A program made the translations under genes and the position numbers. A stretch of DNA of 64,000 bases, from NCBI GenBank assembly GCA_948567375.1, contig OX419755.1, forward strand, positions 55,756,291 through 55,820,290, read 5' to 3'. Below are positions 22,036-33,699 of the stretch, piece by piece. The notes under the pieces were generated by a model. The model did not search any database. It saw only the letters and a list, made by a program, of their open reading frames with translations, and had not been told where the DNA came from. Every line of letters starts with the position of its first letter. Position 1 is the first letter of the stretch. Source of the stretch: Lunularia cruciata (Eukaryota; Streptophyta; Marchantiopsida; Lunulariales; Lunulariaceae).

Positions 22036-22168
22036 TTTAACTAGGACTCATATAGACTCTACTGGAGCTTAGCCCCATTTTACCTTTTATGTCTCTCTTG
22101 TACGGCTGGATGGGGTCTTCCCATCCTTAGTTTTTTCTACGCGGTCGCCTTCTGCTTTAACTAGGACT
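22036..22168 (-). repeat. Copy of the copia LTR R-region, flanked by 13-bp direct repeats
   Basis: 22049-22155 read on the minus strand matches 13912-14016 of the copia LTR: GGCGACCGCGTAG, then AAGGATGGGAAGACCCCATC, AGCCGTACAAG and GAGTCTATATGAG. It is bracketed by identical TTTAACTAGGACT at 22036-22048 and 22156-22168. No U3 or U5 of the LTR accompanies it. Confidence 0.7.
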
Positions 22169-25100
22169 AAAGTTGAAAGATGAAAGTCGTACCTACAGTT
22201 ACTGTATGGTGAAACTCTGTTGGTTTGCACGGAAACCCCTCCTGCTTCCTCGACAAGCTTCCCGGGACCCATCTCAAGGGAAAGGCGAGTGTAGGAGGAC
22301 CGGATCCGGCCTGGCCACTTCACCTAAACGGTAACAGGCCTCAAATTATATAACAAGAATGTCGATAAAGAATGCTTCCAATTTCAGAGTCTTTTGCTGG
22401 TCGCCTTTCAAACTAATTGCCTTTCATTTACTGGAACAGACAAGTGGTAGTTTGGTCGAGTGAAAATAAAAAATACTCTACCATTGAGGGATGAAATCCA
22501 TCCTAAAGATGCGGGTCATGTCTAAAGGGATGTGGGAGCGTCTGACAGCAGCAGGCGCTTTCACCGGCACGCTTCTACTTGCTCATCTACCATCCATCCA
22601 TCCATCGTCGCGCCTTCATGCCAACCAGAGCGCCGTTACTCGCCTCCACCGACTTCCTTCGTTCTTCGTTCTTCGTTCTTCGTTCAGCTCACTCTCGAGA
22701 TTTCCCACACACCTGGATTCATGGAAATCCTCTATCTTCACGAGGTTCTCCTTGAAAAAAAACAACAATACGCCCTTAATATCATATGGTATGTTTCCTC
22801 TTACTTTACGTTTTAAGCTTCTCATTCAGGTTGGCAAATGCAAGCTTTTATGTTACTCAGGCGGTCCGCGACTTCTGATGGCTTTTATAGTACAGCGTTT
22901 CAATTCTTGAGACATGGAAAATATATGAGTTATGGGATCTGGATGAATAGAACCATAAGGATAGAAACAGCTCCAGAAGAATCACCTCAGGACGCGCCGC
23001 ATCTAGCGATTCTATACATCCCCAAAATGTTTTAAGAATAACCAAACCAGTGGCGAATTTTTGAATCCCATGATAAGAAAGCTGAAACCCCTTGGTGTAT
23101 CCAAACGAATGCAAACTATTATTGGAAGTTGAACATACTTAACTGTTTATTCGCGAATTCTCAAATCATACGCATATAGGCCTTTAGAATTCAAGAGAAT
23201 ATTTCACTTTGCTCGCCTCGTACTTATCCAGGTACTGTTCCGCCTATCGTATAGTTGTCTTGTTGGATCACAATAATCTTTCATTTTGCATGTGAGGGCG
23301 AGAAAGAGAAAGAACACGTTTCTCCGAAGAACAGAAGAGAACAGAAGATGCTGACGACCTCTGATCTTTTCAGTTTATTCCGTCTTAGAGGTCTCGAACT
23401 CGAAGTGGATCGTGAGAAGATGTTGAAAGGGGCCCCGATCCATCCATCCATCTATCGAGCTGCAGGTCTTCTTTTTCACCGTTGGCTTTTCTGACTTGTA
23501 TTCATCTTCTATTCCGACATCATCTACTGACGTGTTGTGTCGTAACCTGATTGGGTCTTGACTACGGCTCGCGGACATTGGATACTACTACTACTAGTAT
23601 CCTCCCCCTTTTCCAAGACAATAGTTGAAACGAAGGAAGAAGAGGAGTGAGGATGTTACTGTACAGTATTGCCTTGATCACCAAGCACTTCAGTTTCAGT
23701 CCATTGGATGCTGTACAGTGCAAGAAGCAGTAGAACTCGTGAAACTGGCAATATGCTGTTAACAAAGACATGGTTGACCATTCGTCGGTGCTGGAACTCT
23801 AACTTGGCCTGATCCTGTAAAACGTCCACATCTGAAGCTGAAGTGGAATTTATCTGTCTTACTCCTTATCACCCGTGGAAGCTGGAGGGAGTCGTCCCAA
23901 TGCAGATTCCGTTCCTAGGAACATTTATGACCAGGGATGTATAGGAGAGAGCCCATCGCATTGTTCCCATAGACAGCCGTCGGATTGGGCTCGATTATTA
24001 GACGTTTAACTCCTCTCACTCCTGCTTATATATAGAATATCTATGTAGAGAAGAAGGAGTTCGGTCAAAAACTGGAGCCCAAAGACCTTGCAGCAGCATT
24101 TTGACTTGTTCAAGTGGGACCATGATGCTCCAATTCAACCGAGAACGACACAAATTTGGTCTATGCCCAACTTTAGCACTTCAGTCGCGCATTGACTGGC
24201 TTTGGATACCAATGAGGTCATATCCTTTTGTCCATGTTACCTTTGACGAGTCATGCTCCTTCGAGCACCACATGTCGCTGCTCTAAACCCATGTATTTTC
24301 TTGAGATCCGATCCTCTCGCTACGACTTTTATGTCTCCACTGTTCCTCCGAAAGTATTACTTTTTCTTCTCCCTGCTTGGCTACGAGAGCCTGGCAAGCC
24401 TCCGGAGAGACGGATAAGCAGGCAATTCCATCCGCTCACCTGCGACCTGCACAGAGAGAGGTCAGCATTGAAGCAATCACCATCCTCAATTTTAGCATGC
24501 ATTCTGTCGTCGACGATTGACTTCTCATGGATTTGGAGATCAAAGTTGGGGTCATTCCAAGTTTGGCTGTGATATTCCCTTCCAACATATGACATTCCCG
24601 ATTAAACCTGCACTTAAGCAAGAGGCACGCCAACAGATCCGCCACATGTGGCCCATGACTTTGTTGCGAGATTCCTGTAGAAACAAGTCACCCCAACAGC
24701 TCAAGTGGTCATGTCGACATTCTCCTCTGCTGACAATTCCAGGGACTGGTTTATGAACTTCCTTTTCGACTTCAATACATGCAATGACAGGTTACTTGTG
24801 TACTGTTTTCCTCTAGCGTTTTAATTGAAGGAAAGCCAGGCACGGTGAGACTGAATTGCTCTTTACAATGTACAGCGTATTGGATAGTAAACATTTATCC
24901 TTCTTCAATCGATAGCATACGAAGTTACTCTCCCTCAGTTATAACGATAGTGGTTTGATAGACACTACAGTTTCCTTTCTTTACCTCATACTGGTTCCAA
25001 TAGATAGATGCCAGATGGCGTAAATTTTACTTATGGTGTTTCATGTTGTTTCATTGGCGAAAATTTCCAATTGCTTTCCATCGATTCTAAAGTATTTCAG

Positions 25101-27690
25101 GCAGACAGTTTGGGTCCTTCTCTAACTGTCTGTCTAGTAAATAAATATATGTCTGTCTGGATACTTCCTGCATAGACTGCGGAAGATGAAGGACAGGATT
25201 AAGCAGTTGCTTGTAGTACCCAACCGCCAAAAGATAGAAGTATTGAAGTGGAATAAAGAGTTTTATTTGCATGATGTACAAACAATCATATCTAAGTCTT
25301 TGGTACCCCGTAAATGAACTGTCAGATGGAAGTATAGATAGGGATGTTGACATTTAAAGGTGTACAACCAGATTACTTTGAGCTTAAAAGCATGTCTAGA
25401 GTACTGTATTCTTCTCCCTTCAACCCTTTGACATGCAATCAATACATGAATCTTGGACTTTTGGGTACGCTTCACCTCTGCTAAACTCTTTTTGCTTTTT
25501 ATCCATCCAGGCCCTGTACATTGTTGTTCTCTCACCTGATGAGCAAAAGCTAAACTACTACTAAATTACAGCCCAGTTCTTTCTGAGCGAGCAAAGCGAC
25601 CAAGTCGGAATTCTTAACATAGTTTCGAAGAAGACTCGCACAAACATCGAGGTTGAAACTCAGTCGGAATCCTTAACCTACTGTACAGTTTTCCGAAGGC
25701 CATGCTACAGTCATCGAGGGTGGAACTCAGTTGGACCCGCTCTTCTTCGTCACGGAGACAGAGTCAAGAGCGGGAGTCGTACCCGGCTTTGGTGACTTTT
25801 GTTAACTCTGACTGACGAGGATTAAAGGTGTTGATGGTGTATTTTGTTTTCCAATTTCTGTCTTATTAGACATCGATTAATTAGAGGCATCTTGCTCCAA
25901 GCAAAAAGCGCCCTGATATACCCAAAGCAAAGATTGTATAGAAAATTCTATCGTGGACAAGAAGAAGCTAACTTCAGACTGATCAAACATGGTTTCTGGT
26001 CTCACAAACCTTGTTGTTATTGAAGATTTTGGACTCTTGATCTAATATTGATTTCAAACCAACTTATTGTTCTAGACGATGCAAAATATCTAGACTTTTA
26101 GCATTCACTATTATCAGAGATAATAGGGCAAAAAATATAGGCACCCAGCAAAACCCGCCATCACATCTATGAAACAGAACAATCCAGAGCCTAAACGTAA
26201 AATAGAACAAAGCATCACGTACAATATTGTATTTATATCAAATAGAAAGTATGGGTCCATTGCAATTCCCCCTCCGCGCACATGCGTACAATCTGCTTCG
26301 ACTTCCCGTTGAATGTTAGAGAAGGACGAACTCAGCCTCGGTGGTACCGGACGGAGTGTGATGTTCATCCGTCCGTCAGGGTAGGAACATACGGACGGAG
26401 TGTGATGTTTTCTCCTGTCAGGCCAGCAAGCGGTTAATCATGAGACGTCGCTCGCTGGTAGTCGTGACGGATCTACTGCAATTGAGGCAGCAGCAGCAGC
26501 AACATCATCAACAAGCGAGTAGAAAAGGTCGGGTGTGTCCTGCGCTGCACTGAATTGGCGCAAAAGGAATGATTATTGACACTACTTGAGCCCTTAAGTA
26601 ACCGGCAGATGAGATCACACATTCCTTGTGACGACTTTCTTGACATGAACTTAAACGCAAGTATACCAATTGACTTTGTGCACTCACCTACAGTGAGGAA
26701 GTGATACAGTACCGATCCTTCACCTATCAATTTTGGTATCTGGTTTGACCCGAGAAATTTGTCCACATAAGTCAGCAAAAGTCGCCTGAGGATAAACCCC
26801 TAGCTTCTCTCTTCGTTCCCAGGCAAATTGTGCGCTCTCTATGCTTGCAACGGAGATCGTAACCCTGAATCAATCACGAGATCCATAATGAATCCGCCAC
26901 ACAAACTAGAATGTCTCGGCAATCCGGAATGACGGGTTACTTCGTTTCGCAAAGTTAATACCATGGATCGGTACTTCGGAAATGCACTCCCATGTACAGT
27001 GGGGATTCCGGACACTTGCACCGAAACTTCCCCGGAAATCGAGCACCTTGTTCACCCGCAGTAAAAGTGCCAGGATCTGTTAGGCGCAAAGAACGTCTTT
27101 CTTTCCAACTGCAGACACATCTAAGACCTGTATCCCGGACCTTGACCTTAACTTTAGGTGGGTACTGTACAGTCTGAGCGCGTGAATGCAGATACAAAGG
27201 TGTAGAGTGGATTGATGCTGTTGTCAATATTGAATATAATGTCTTGGTAGGCTGGTACCTGGAGTGCAATTCGTGCGTGTTTTGGAACTTGGAGGTTGTT
27301 TACTAGGAAAGTTACAGCTCGGATCTTGGAGATGATTGGTGAAAGTCCAGTGCAATATCTAAGTGGTTGAGATTGTGCCCATGAACCAGAGATATGAAAT
27401 TGGTGTACTATCCAGTATTTTGTGTTTGTCAGGCTATTCCCTGGGTGTACAATAACAGGTTTGAGCCTACTACGGGTACACAAACAATCCTTTCGCTATG
27501 GGTGATACGAAGCGATCTTGCACCAGTCATAACTGAGGCACATGCTTCTGTACTTCAACGAGAGAGTCCAGTTACTATCGATCTCCGATAAGTGGCAATT
27601 AGTACTTTATAGTCGGCCTGCAAAGTTACACATTGCTATAACACGTACGTATGCTTTTCGTGCTCATACTTGACCCATCTCCCATCTACC
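22169..27690. other. Intergenic, no gene recognised
   Basis: Unique-looking sequence between the two genes. Small repeats only: CATC runs near 22580-22605 and 23437-23452, a diverged duplication around 25588-25735 (GTCGGAAT.CTTAAC twice, about 78 bp apart), and the direct repeat at 26349-26408. No exon or domain recognised. Confidence 0.45.
26349..26408. repeat. Short direct repeat CGGACGGAGTGTGATGTT
   Basis: Two exact 18-base copies near 26349 and 26392, separated by a stretch that contains CCGTCCG, which can pair with CGGACGG. Confidence 0.8.
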
Positions 27691-27692
27691 TG

Positions 27693-27770
27693 TTTTGTCT
27701 CTCCCTTGTACGGCTTGATGGGGTCTTCCCATCCTTCGCTTTTTCTACGCGGTCGCCGTCTTCTCTCATC
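27693..27770 (-). repeat. Second R-region copy of the copia LTR
   Basis: On the minus strand it has GGCGACCGCGTAGAAAAA, then AAGGATGGGAAGACCCCATC, AGCCGTACAAGGGAGAGA, matching 22060-22155 and 13912-13975. Flanking repeats are only CATCTA on each side. Confidence 0.65.
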
Positions 27771-28189
27771 TATATGTACGAAACCTTAGCTAGAATACCT
27801 CCACATCAGCAGGCAGAGAGTTTTTAAGAGATAACACGAGGGAATGGACGGAAATGACATCAACACAGGAAAGAGAAGGCGATTCAACATAATATAGCTG
27901 CTTTACTCTCGTGTGTAATTTGAGAATTTGTTACAAAAGTGTATCTCAAAGAGCCCAGAAACAATTTACGCTAATTTCGGTTGCCCGTGCAGTGCCTCGA
28001 ACCACTAGAATCTTTCTAACCATTCATAGTAGCCTCTACTTGACTTATCTATCAAACGGAGAGCCTTCCTAAGAGTGTCGTAAGAGTCCGCACATCTCCG
28101 ATTCGTGGCTCCAATGACCTGGGGAGTCGTTCTAAGGAATCCTGCCTTCGAGACATTTTGATACAGGTGTGAAATTGCTCGACAAAACG

Positions 28190-28448
28190 TTATCTACTCT
28201 CTTCATCATCATCTGACGTCTCATAGGCCAGACCCAAGAGACCACTTCCATTTTTCACAGTTTCTGTTACCACGGGTTGGTTTGAACTGTCTACAATGCT
28301 CGAGTCAGAGCCCTTTGCTCTCGATTCAGTTACAACATTGGATGAGCTTGGTCTGACCATGACACCGTGTGCTGCTCCATCTGAAGGTCCAGAAATGCGA
28401 TGGCGTTTTGGTTTCACCTCAACGATACTTTTCAGTAGATCATGTTGA
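28190..28448 (-). CDS. Exon 6 of the six-exon gene
   Basis: Acceptor GACGCAG|TCAAC; encodes R-QHDLLKSIVEVKPKRHRIS and a Ser-rich tail to the stop codon at 28190-28192. Confidence 0.9.
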
Positions 28449-31400
28449 CTGCGTCCAGCTCACATGGACTTAATTTCAAGCAATAGCAGTTGAAAAGTAG
28501 TGCAAAAAGGTTCGTGCACGAACTTTCAATATAATTCATAAAATGAACTAAAAGGAAATGGTTAGGATATGAAAGGAGGGCAAATTACCGGATTCCGCTT
28601 CGCGGTTTAGGCTCCACTCGAATTGGCGCTATTGCAGGCAACGGGGATGCATCCGCTAGACTTGCTGCCTTGTGCGATGGGAGTTAAGAAATTTCAGACC
28701 GTAGAACACTCGATCAAAAATGTGCGAAACATAAGCAGAGCTGCAAGACATAACATTCAGAAAGTCCACAATTGTAGTTCGAGGAAAGGATATCTTAAAC
28801 GCAGCAAAGGCACGCTTCTCTGTTCGGCGACGCAATCGCTCGGCGTCCTCTTCAGCTTCCATCTGTTCTTTCAGATACAGCAGATCATCGCTGTCTAGTG
28901 CTGGTAAGGACAAAGACGTTTGATCCAGTTCAGTCACCGAAGGTATACTCCGAGCCATTCCATCAGCTATAAGAGACGCTAAGACCGAGGATTTGATGAA
29001 CGAGGATCATTTCCAATGTTAAATCGGCGATACTTCTCTAATGCTGTCAACCAAGAACTGCGACCACTACACCGACACGGCTCTGTCAGCTAGTTTCCGC
29101 CTTATGACTAATCAGATCACTGTATGCCACTAGGCTGGAGTCTTGATATGGAATAATATCAAGGTATGGTTTCCCTCTCATTTCCAAACTACATCCGTTG
29201 CCTGAACTGCTAAAGACCAGTCTAAAGGAATTGTCGCTAAGGTACTGTGTTCTCCATTATGAAAGGCTACTCACTAACAGAATGCCCACTACCATGATCG
29301 GCACTAATTTGGAACTTCAAGACTTCACACATGACTATCCAATTTAAATTCAGGACCATTGACTCAATAAATCCATATTCATCTTCTATGCCAAACTATT
29401 CGTTCATGTTCTTAACAGGCTGTCCAGGTGCAAATCCCTCGTTTCTAAAGCTAAAACTGATGGGTAAGCCAGCGTGTACATCTTCCTGCGAGTGAAGTTT
29501 AAGCGTTGAGATCGGCAATCTTGTCCGAAACAAACAGAATACCCTGTACAAAGGTCCGCTTGGCGAATAAGTGAAAGTTTAGGCGCGTGACTCTGCTTTT
29601 CTTTTTTCCGAAACAATATGCACCAAAGAAACAACTTGTGCACTGCTAGCAGCTTATCCAAGATATAAAAGGCGGGCGCAAACTTGCTGAAAACTCCTGA
29701 ACAAGTTCTACCACTAAAGTCCATGAGGGCATTTGAAGGTGAAAGGGCGACAAACCTGATCGGATATGGTATTAAAGGTAACGTCTGAACAGAACTTAGG
29801 CTGACGGAAGTGCGGAACAGAGACCTTTGTTCCACATTACAGGATCGAACATATAAAATACAGTAAGCCACGAATGCCCTTCACGCTCAAGAATTGGGCG
29901 CTTCTAGATATAAGTTAGTGGATCATGACACCATAGGTTCAGTTAAATATTGTTTCAGTACGCTTCTCAATCGACGATTCTGAGAAACAGCTCGGACGCT
30001 TCTATATACGAGTTAGTGGATCATGACAACCATAGGTTCAGTCAGTATATAGTTTCAGTACGCTTCTCAATTGACGATTCTGGGAAAGAGTTCGGATTGT
30101 GCTCAAGCTTTCAGGGCTAAAGAGAGTTGCGATTCATAGCACCGTAGATCAGAGGAGTCCGCGTCTCCATGTCCTTGAATTGAGCTCTGCAGAAGCATCT
30201 CCTGGGGTCAAAGACTCTTGAAAAGAGTAGTATACATTACTGATCGCCAAGCGAGTCTCTATTGATTCCCTATCGATAACCAGACAAACTGATGACCCCT
30301 TTCAGTTTCAGCCGTTTTGAGACTCGAATTCATGGATCGAACAGGCTGTAGGTCTGGAATTTACAAAAGATAAACAATGCGTTTGAGCACCTCCACTCGT
30401 CCACTCAGCGAAATTAGGTCAGGACGCACAAGTAATCGTGCATAGCTTATCTTGACAGTCATACAAGTAGATTAAAGAGGGTGGTTCCGAAGCGCAAGGA
30501 CAACACTCTGAGAGCGTACACAAAAGACGAGAAGACTTACTTCCTATGTTAACAACGGCGAAGAAACTCACATCCATGGCGTTAGGAGGTGATGATCAAT
30601 TCAAAGGGTAGGAGAGACTAAAAGTAGAATGTGTCCAACTTGTATGCGCCAAGCCACCGGCAGATGGAGGAGAGGAAGAGAAAGAACTAGATTAAACCCC
30701 AGGGAATATGAAGCATCAGGACAAGAGCCAGAAGCCACACAGCCGGAATGGATTAGTGTTGGCCTTCAAGGCCAAAAAGTATGACCGGTAATGAACCAAA
30801 CTATTCTCTAACGAGTCCGCGCTGATATGATACTGTTATATCACTCTAAGTTGACCAAAACTTATCTTGATGAGTACAGAAACCATTCTGGATTTGTCAA
30901 GTATTGTCACAGTATCATTACTGCAGATGACCAGATGCGATGCGTCTAGTTCACCTCCTATGGTAGGTGAACAAGACCACGGGACTGACTGATAGACAAT
31001 ACATTAACGAGATGAACAAAGTTTGATGGTAATCTCACACGTACACGGTCTCAACCCAGGGTGTTGTATTAGGAATATATATCCAAAGAGTCTCCATTCA
31101 AGGATAGTACCATGTAGATGGATTAATAAGCGGAAAACATGAAGTCATGTCAAGCGGAAAAAGATAGCTTTCTATAAGGAAAGCCGGGCAACGACTAAAA
31201 TTGTTAAGCAGTTTAACGAGATTGAGATCTTCGATGGTAACCTTACCGGAAAAAGGACTGAAGTCCTTTTACTGGACTTGATCGGTTAGTCTACCCGGTT
31301 CATCACATCTCTTGATCGAAGGGAAACCCGAAGCATGTTGTAGCACATTAGACACTAGAAAATGCTCGATATGACATGCGCCTTCTTCAACTTACGGAAG

Positions 31401-33204
31401 GATATAACTACTCAGCGCATTCTTGGACGGTACCATTACACGAGACTAGCATTAAGCTACGTAGAGAATCTAGAACAAACATCTAGTATAACAGCTAGTT
31501 GGAGAAAAGAACTGAAATATGTATGAAAAGAATTCTGATGCACTAGGCTTCAGTGTAAACCAGTTTCTGTCTACCACTCCCCTCACAGATGGACACCCCC
31601 ATGACCTCTTTCTATCAAACATTCTTATGAAGGCATATGAGGGAGTTCATCCTAAACGCCTTGCTAAAGAATGACACAGGCGCAAAAACTGATCGTGACC
31701 AAGAAGCTCGAGGTACAGGCTAGCTGAAATGCGAGAAAAATATAGTATAATTACCGCCTCGCCCATGAAGGTAACCTCCACGCTCGCCTGCTACCTCCTG
31801 CATCTGCTTTCATATTCATATCCCAGGTGCCGCGCCAGATTCCCTGTCAGGGCAAGTTCTCAGAAACTATATAGGAGCCTCTGGACCAAGGCACTATAAA
31901 CCTGATCTTGGCTAAGAAAGGATAAGAACATCTTTAATTCTTGCATCCGTGACAGTGTATAATATCCTCAAAATCTAGAAAACACATGCATAGTAGCCTC
32001 GAAGATCAGAAATAGCGATAATCCAAGACAGACAATCCAAGATGCAGAAATCTTGTTTGAGAATAGAATGACAGAGAGTACATACGACTACAAATACGGA
32101 AACTGAAGTCTCTCTTGACCTATTGGGTAATGTGTATATATCAGCCAAGAGGAACTCCAGCATTTCTTTGTTTGCTTTCTTTCCTGAGGAGCTTCTCTTA
32201 GGAGACACATCCAACAGGCCCGGTTCACTAACCTTTGCCACCATGCGTTTGAAGGCAAGATCTTCATCGTCAGTCTTGTCCTTGCCACCTCTACCGCCCC
32301 ATTTCTTGTCTGCATAACCAGGAGTACCAAACGCACCTCATCAAATTTCTGGGAGACCCATATCCCTTCAGGTTTTAGTAGTCCCATGAAACGTCATATT
32401 AACGCCTACAATAACTTCCCTACTGTTAGTCACTCTCCTGCTCTAACGCAAGGTAGTCAGTGTACAAAATAGTCTGTTTGGTCAATAGGTGACATGAATC
32501 TTCTGAGAACACGTAGACAATGGAGATGAGTGTCAAAGTAGGAAAAGAATGCAAAAATTTTACATTCCCTTGATAACAGGTAGACATCAATTATGTTTCT
32601 ATGAGTAATGGGAGCAGAAGCTGTTCGCAGAACGGGGGACCCAATAATGTTTATACTGAATCCTTCAAGGTTAGATTGGCTTTCAGAGATTGAATGGATA
32701 AATTCTCCATCTTTACTTTGGAAAGCTAAACAAGCTGAAGGAAAATCTCATTAAAAATTCGTGGCATGAAGTGGTGATTGCTGGCTAATTTATTTTAGAC
32801 TCGGCGTCTTTAAAGCCAGGTATTCTGATGCAGATGAGCCTTCCACTACTTCTGAGCTAAACCACGAAAAGTCCTTGACAGATCTATGTAGGATCTATGA
32901 CAAAACAAAAAAGGAGAAAACTCGGTAAAATTCCAAATCCTGTGCTTCGTACATCGTCGTAATATGATCAATTGCAGTTTAAGTATCCCAACTTTGGCTT
33001 CCTTCAATGTCAAAAGTGCTACAATCAGACTTCTAGGTTGTAGAACATTTACTCCAAATTCATTTTACACCGCTTTCGTGAGCCCTTAAAACAAGCTCGT
33101 AAAATCAAAAGCTGACGTTCCAACTGAAGCAACGAGCCAAAGAAAGGGAGCTCACCTTTTGGATCACTGAGATTCGTATACTCTTTAACTTCTCGACCAG
33201 CCAT
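28190..33204 (-). CDS. Conserved plant protein of unknown function, six exons, one U12 intron (207 aa)
   Basis: Exons (minus): 33156-33204, 32233-32309, 31755-31803, 28794-28900, 28589-28671, 28190-28448; total 624 nt with stop. All joins keep frame. The protein starts MAGREVKEYTNLSDPKDKKW, which I recognise as an uncharacterised family widely conserved in plants. It continues with a glycine-rich VAGERGGYLHGRG box (residues about 46-58), an acidic LDSDDLLYLKEQMEAEEDAE segment (60-79) that runs into a basic helix RTEKRAFAAFK (84-94), and a Ser-rich tail ending GLLGLAYETSDDDEESR. Introns 1, 2, 3 and 5 are GT-AG; intron 4 is AT-AC. The charged middle and KPKRHR stretch suggest a nuclear protein, but function is not known to me. 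The gene looks intact. Confidence 0.9.
28589..28671 (-). CDS. Exon 5 of the six-exon gene
   Basis: Follows the AT-AC intron; encodes KAASLADASPLPAIAP, then IRVEPKPRSGI, plus two bases. Donor CG|GTAATT. Confidence 0.9.
28672..28793 (-). other. U12-type AT-AC intron (122 bp)
   Basis: The 5' site is ATATCCTTTCC, an exact match to the minor-spliceosome donor consensus. A branch site TTTCTTAACT lies with its branch A 12 bases from the 3' end, and the intron ends ...CATCGCAC. Exons on both sides join in phase 0 at Lys-94/Lys-95. A GT-AG alternative at this place does not restore the frame. Confidence 0.92.
28794..28900 (-). CDS. Exon 4 of the six-exon gene
   Basis: Acceptor TTACCAG|CACTAG. The exon ends ...GCGTTTAAG directly before the AT-AC donor ATATCCTTT. 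Encodes A-LDSDDLLYL...AFAAFK. Confidence 0.9.
28901..31754 (-). other. Large intron 3 (2854 bp)
   Basis: GT-AG intron. It contains a 98-bp tandem duplication (29899-30094); no transposon or other gene was recognised in it. Confidence 0.8.
29899..30094. repeat. 98-bp tandem duplication in intron 3
   Basis: Two copies of CGCTTCTA.ATA..AGTTAGTGGATCATGACA...TCTGAGAAA.AG starting at 29899 and 29997, about 90 percent alike by eye. Confidence 0.85.
31755..31803 (-). CDS. Exon 3 of the six-exon gene
   Basis: Acceptor AAAGCAG|ATG, donor CGAGGCG|GTAATT. Encodes MQEVAGERGGYLHGRG plus one base. Confidence 0.9.
32233..32309 (-). CDS. Exon 2 of the six-exon gene
   Basis: Acceptor TATGCAG|ACAAG, donor GCAAAG|GTTAGT. 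Encodes D-KKWGGRGGKDKTDDEDLA...MVAK, ending in phase 0. Confidence 0.9.
33156..33204 (-). CDS. Exon 1 of the six-exon gene
   Basis: ATG at 33202-33204; encodes MAGREVKEYTNLSDPK plus one base. Donor AAAAG|GTGAG. Confidence 0.9.
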
Positions 33205-33375
33205 GATTTATCTCAGGACAGGTCTGACACGTCAACACGATCGCTCGGGAAGGCGTCGAAGCACTTAACCAAACAAGCAAGCCACACCTGGTCCAGCCAG
33301 AATGCAAAATCGCCAACCTCTCCAGAAAATAAGCATCCCGTCTTGCATCCCCATTTTTCCTCTGCTGATCGCTTC

Positions 33376-33383
33376 TAGGGTTT
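33376..33383. promoter_or_regulatory. Telo-box upstream of the six-exon gene
   Basis: TAGGGTTT on the plus strand (AAACCCTA on the gene strand), 172 bp upstream of the ATG. In plants this box is common near the start sites of housekeeping and translation genes. The flanking sequence is pyrimidine-rich on the plus strand. Confidence 0.45.
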
Positions 33384-33699
33384 TCTCGTGTCCATCCTTC
33401 AGAACAGAGACAAGCTGCAGCAGATCTGTAGTAGATGCAGCTCTTCGCTTCGCTCGGGCATTCTAATCACCTCGTCCTCTTCTTCGCAATCTCTTCCTCA
33501 GTTCGTTTCACCTTTTCTTGCAGTGATCCACTCTAATTCGAATGCAGTGAGAGAACTCTCTTCTGTCCTGTTCGTTTTTGCTCCTTCTTGATGTCAAATG
33601 TTCTCATGTTCCGATTTGCTTCCTCAGAAACGAAATCTCTTCTTTCCCCCACTGATAATGGACTTCCACTAATTGAGCTCTTTTCCTAAATTAGAATCC

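Noticed and set aside
28656..28958. A single-exon 100-aa protein starting MARSIPSV
   Set aside because: It reads through the acceptor of intron 3 and the AT-AC intron; the conserved protein is obtained only by splicing.
29404..29871. 155-aa open frame
   Set aside because: Lies in intron 3 of the six-exon gene and resembles no family.
33388..33591. Start of a divergent gene on the plus strand
   Set aside because: Pyrimidine-rich, Ser-rich translation with no continuation exon; more likely the promoter or 5' UTR region of the minus-strand gene.
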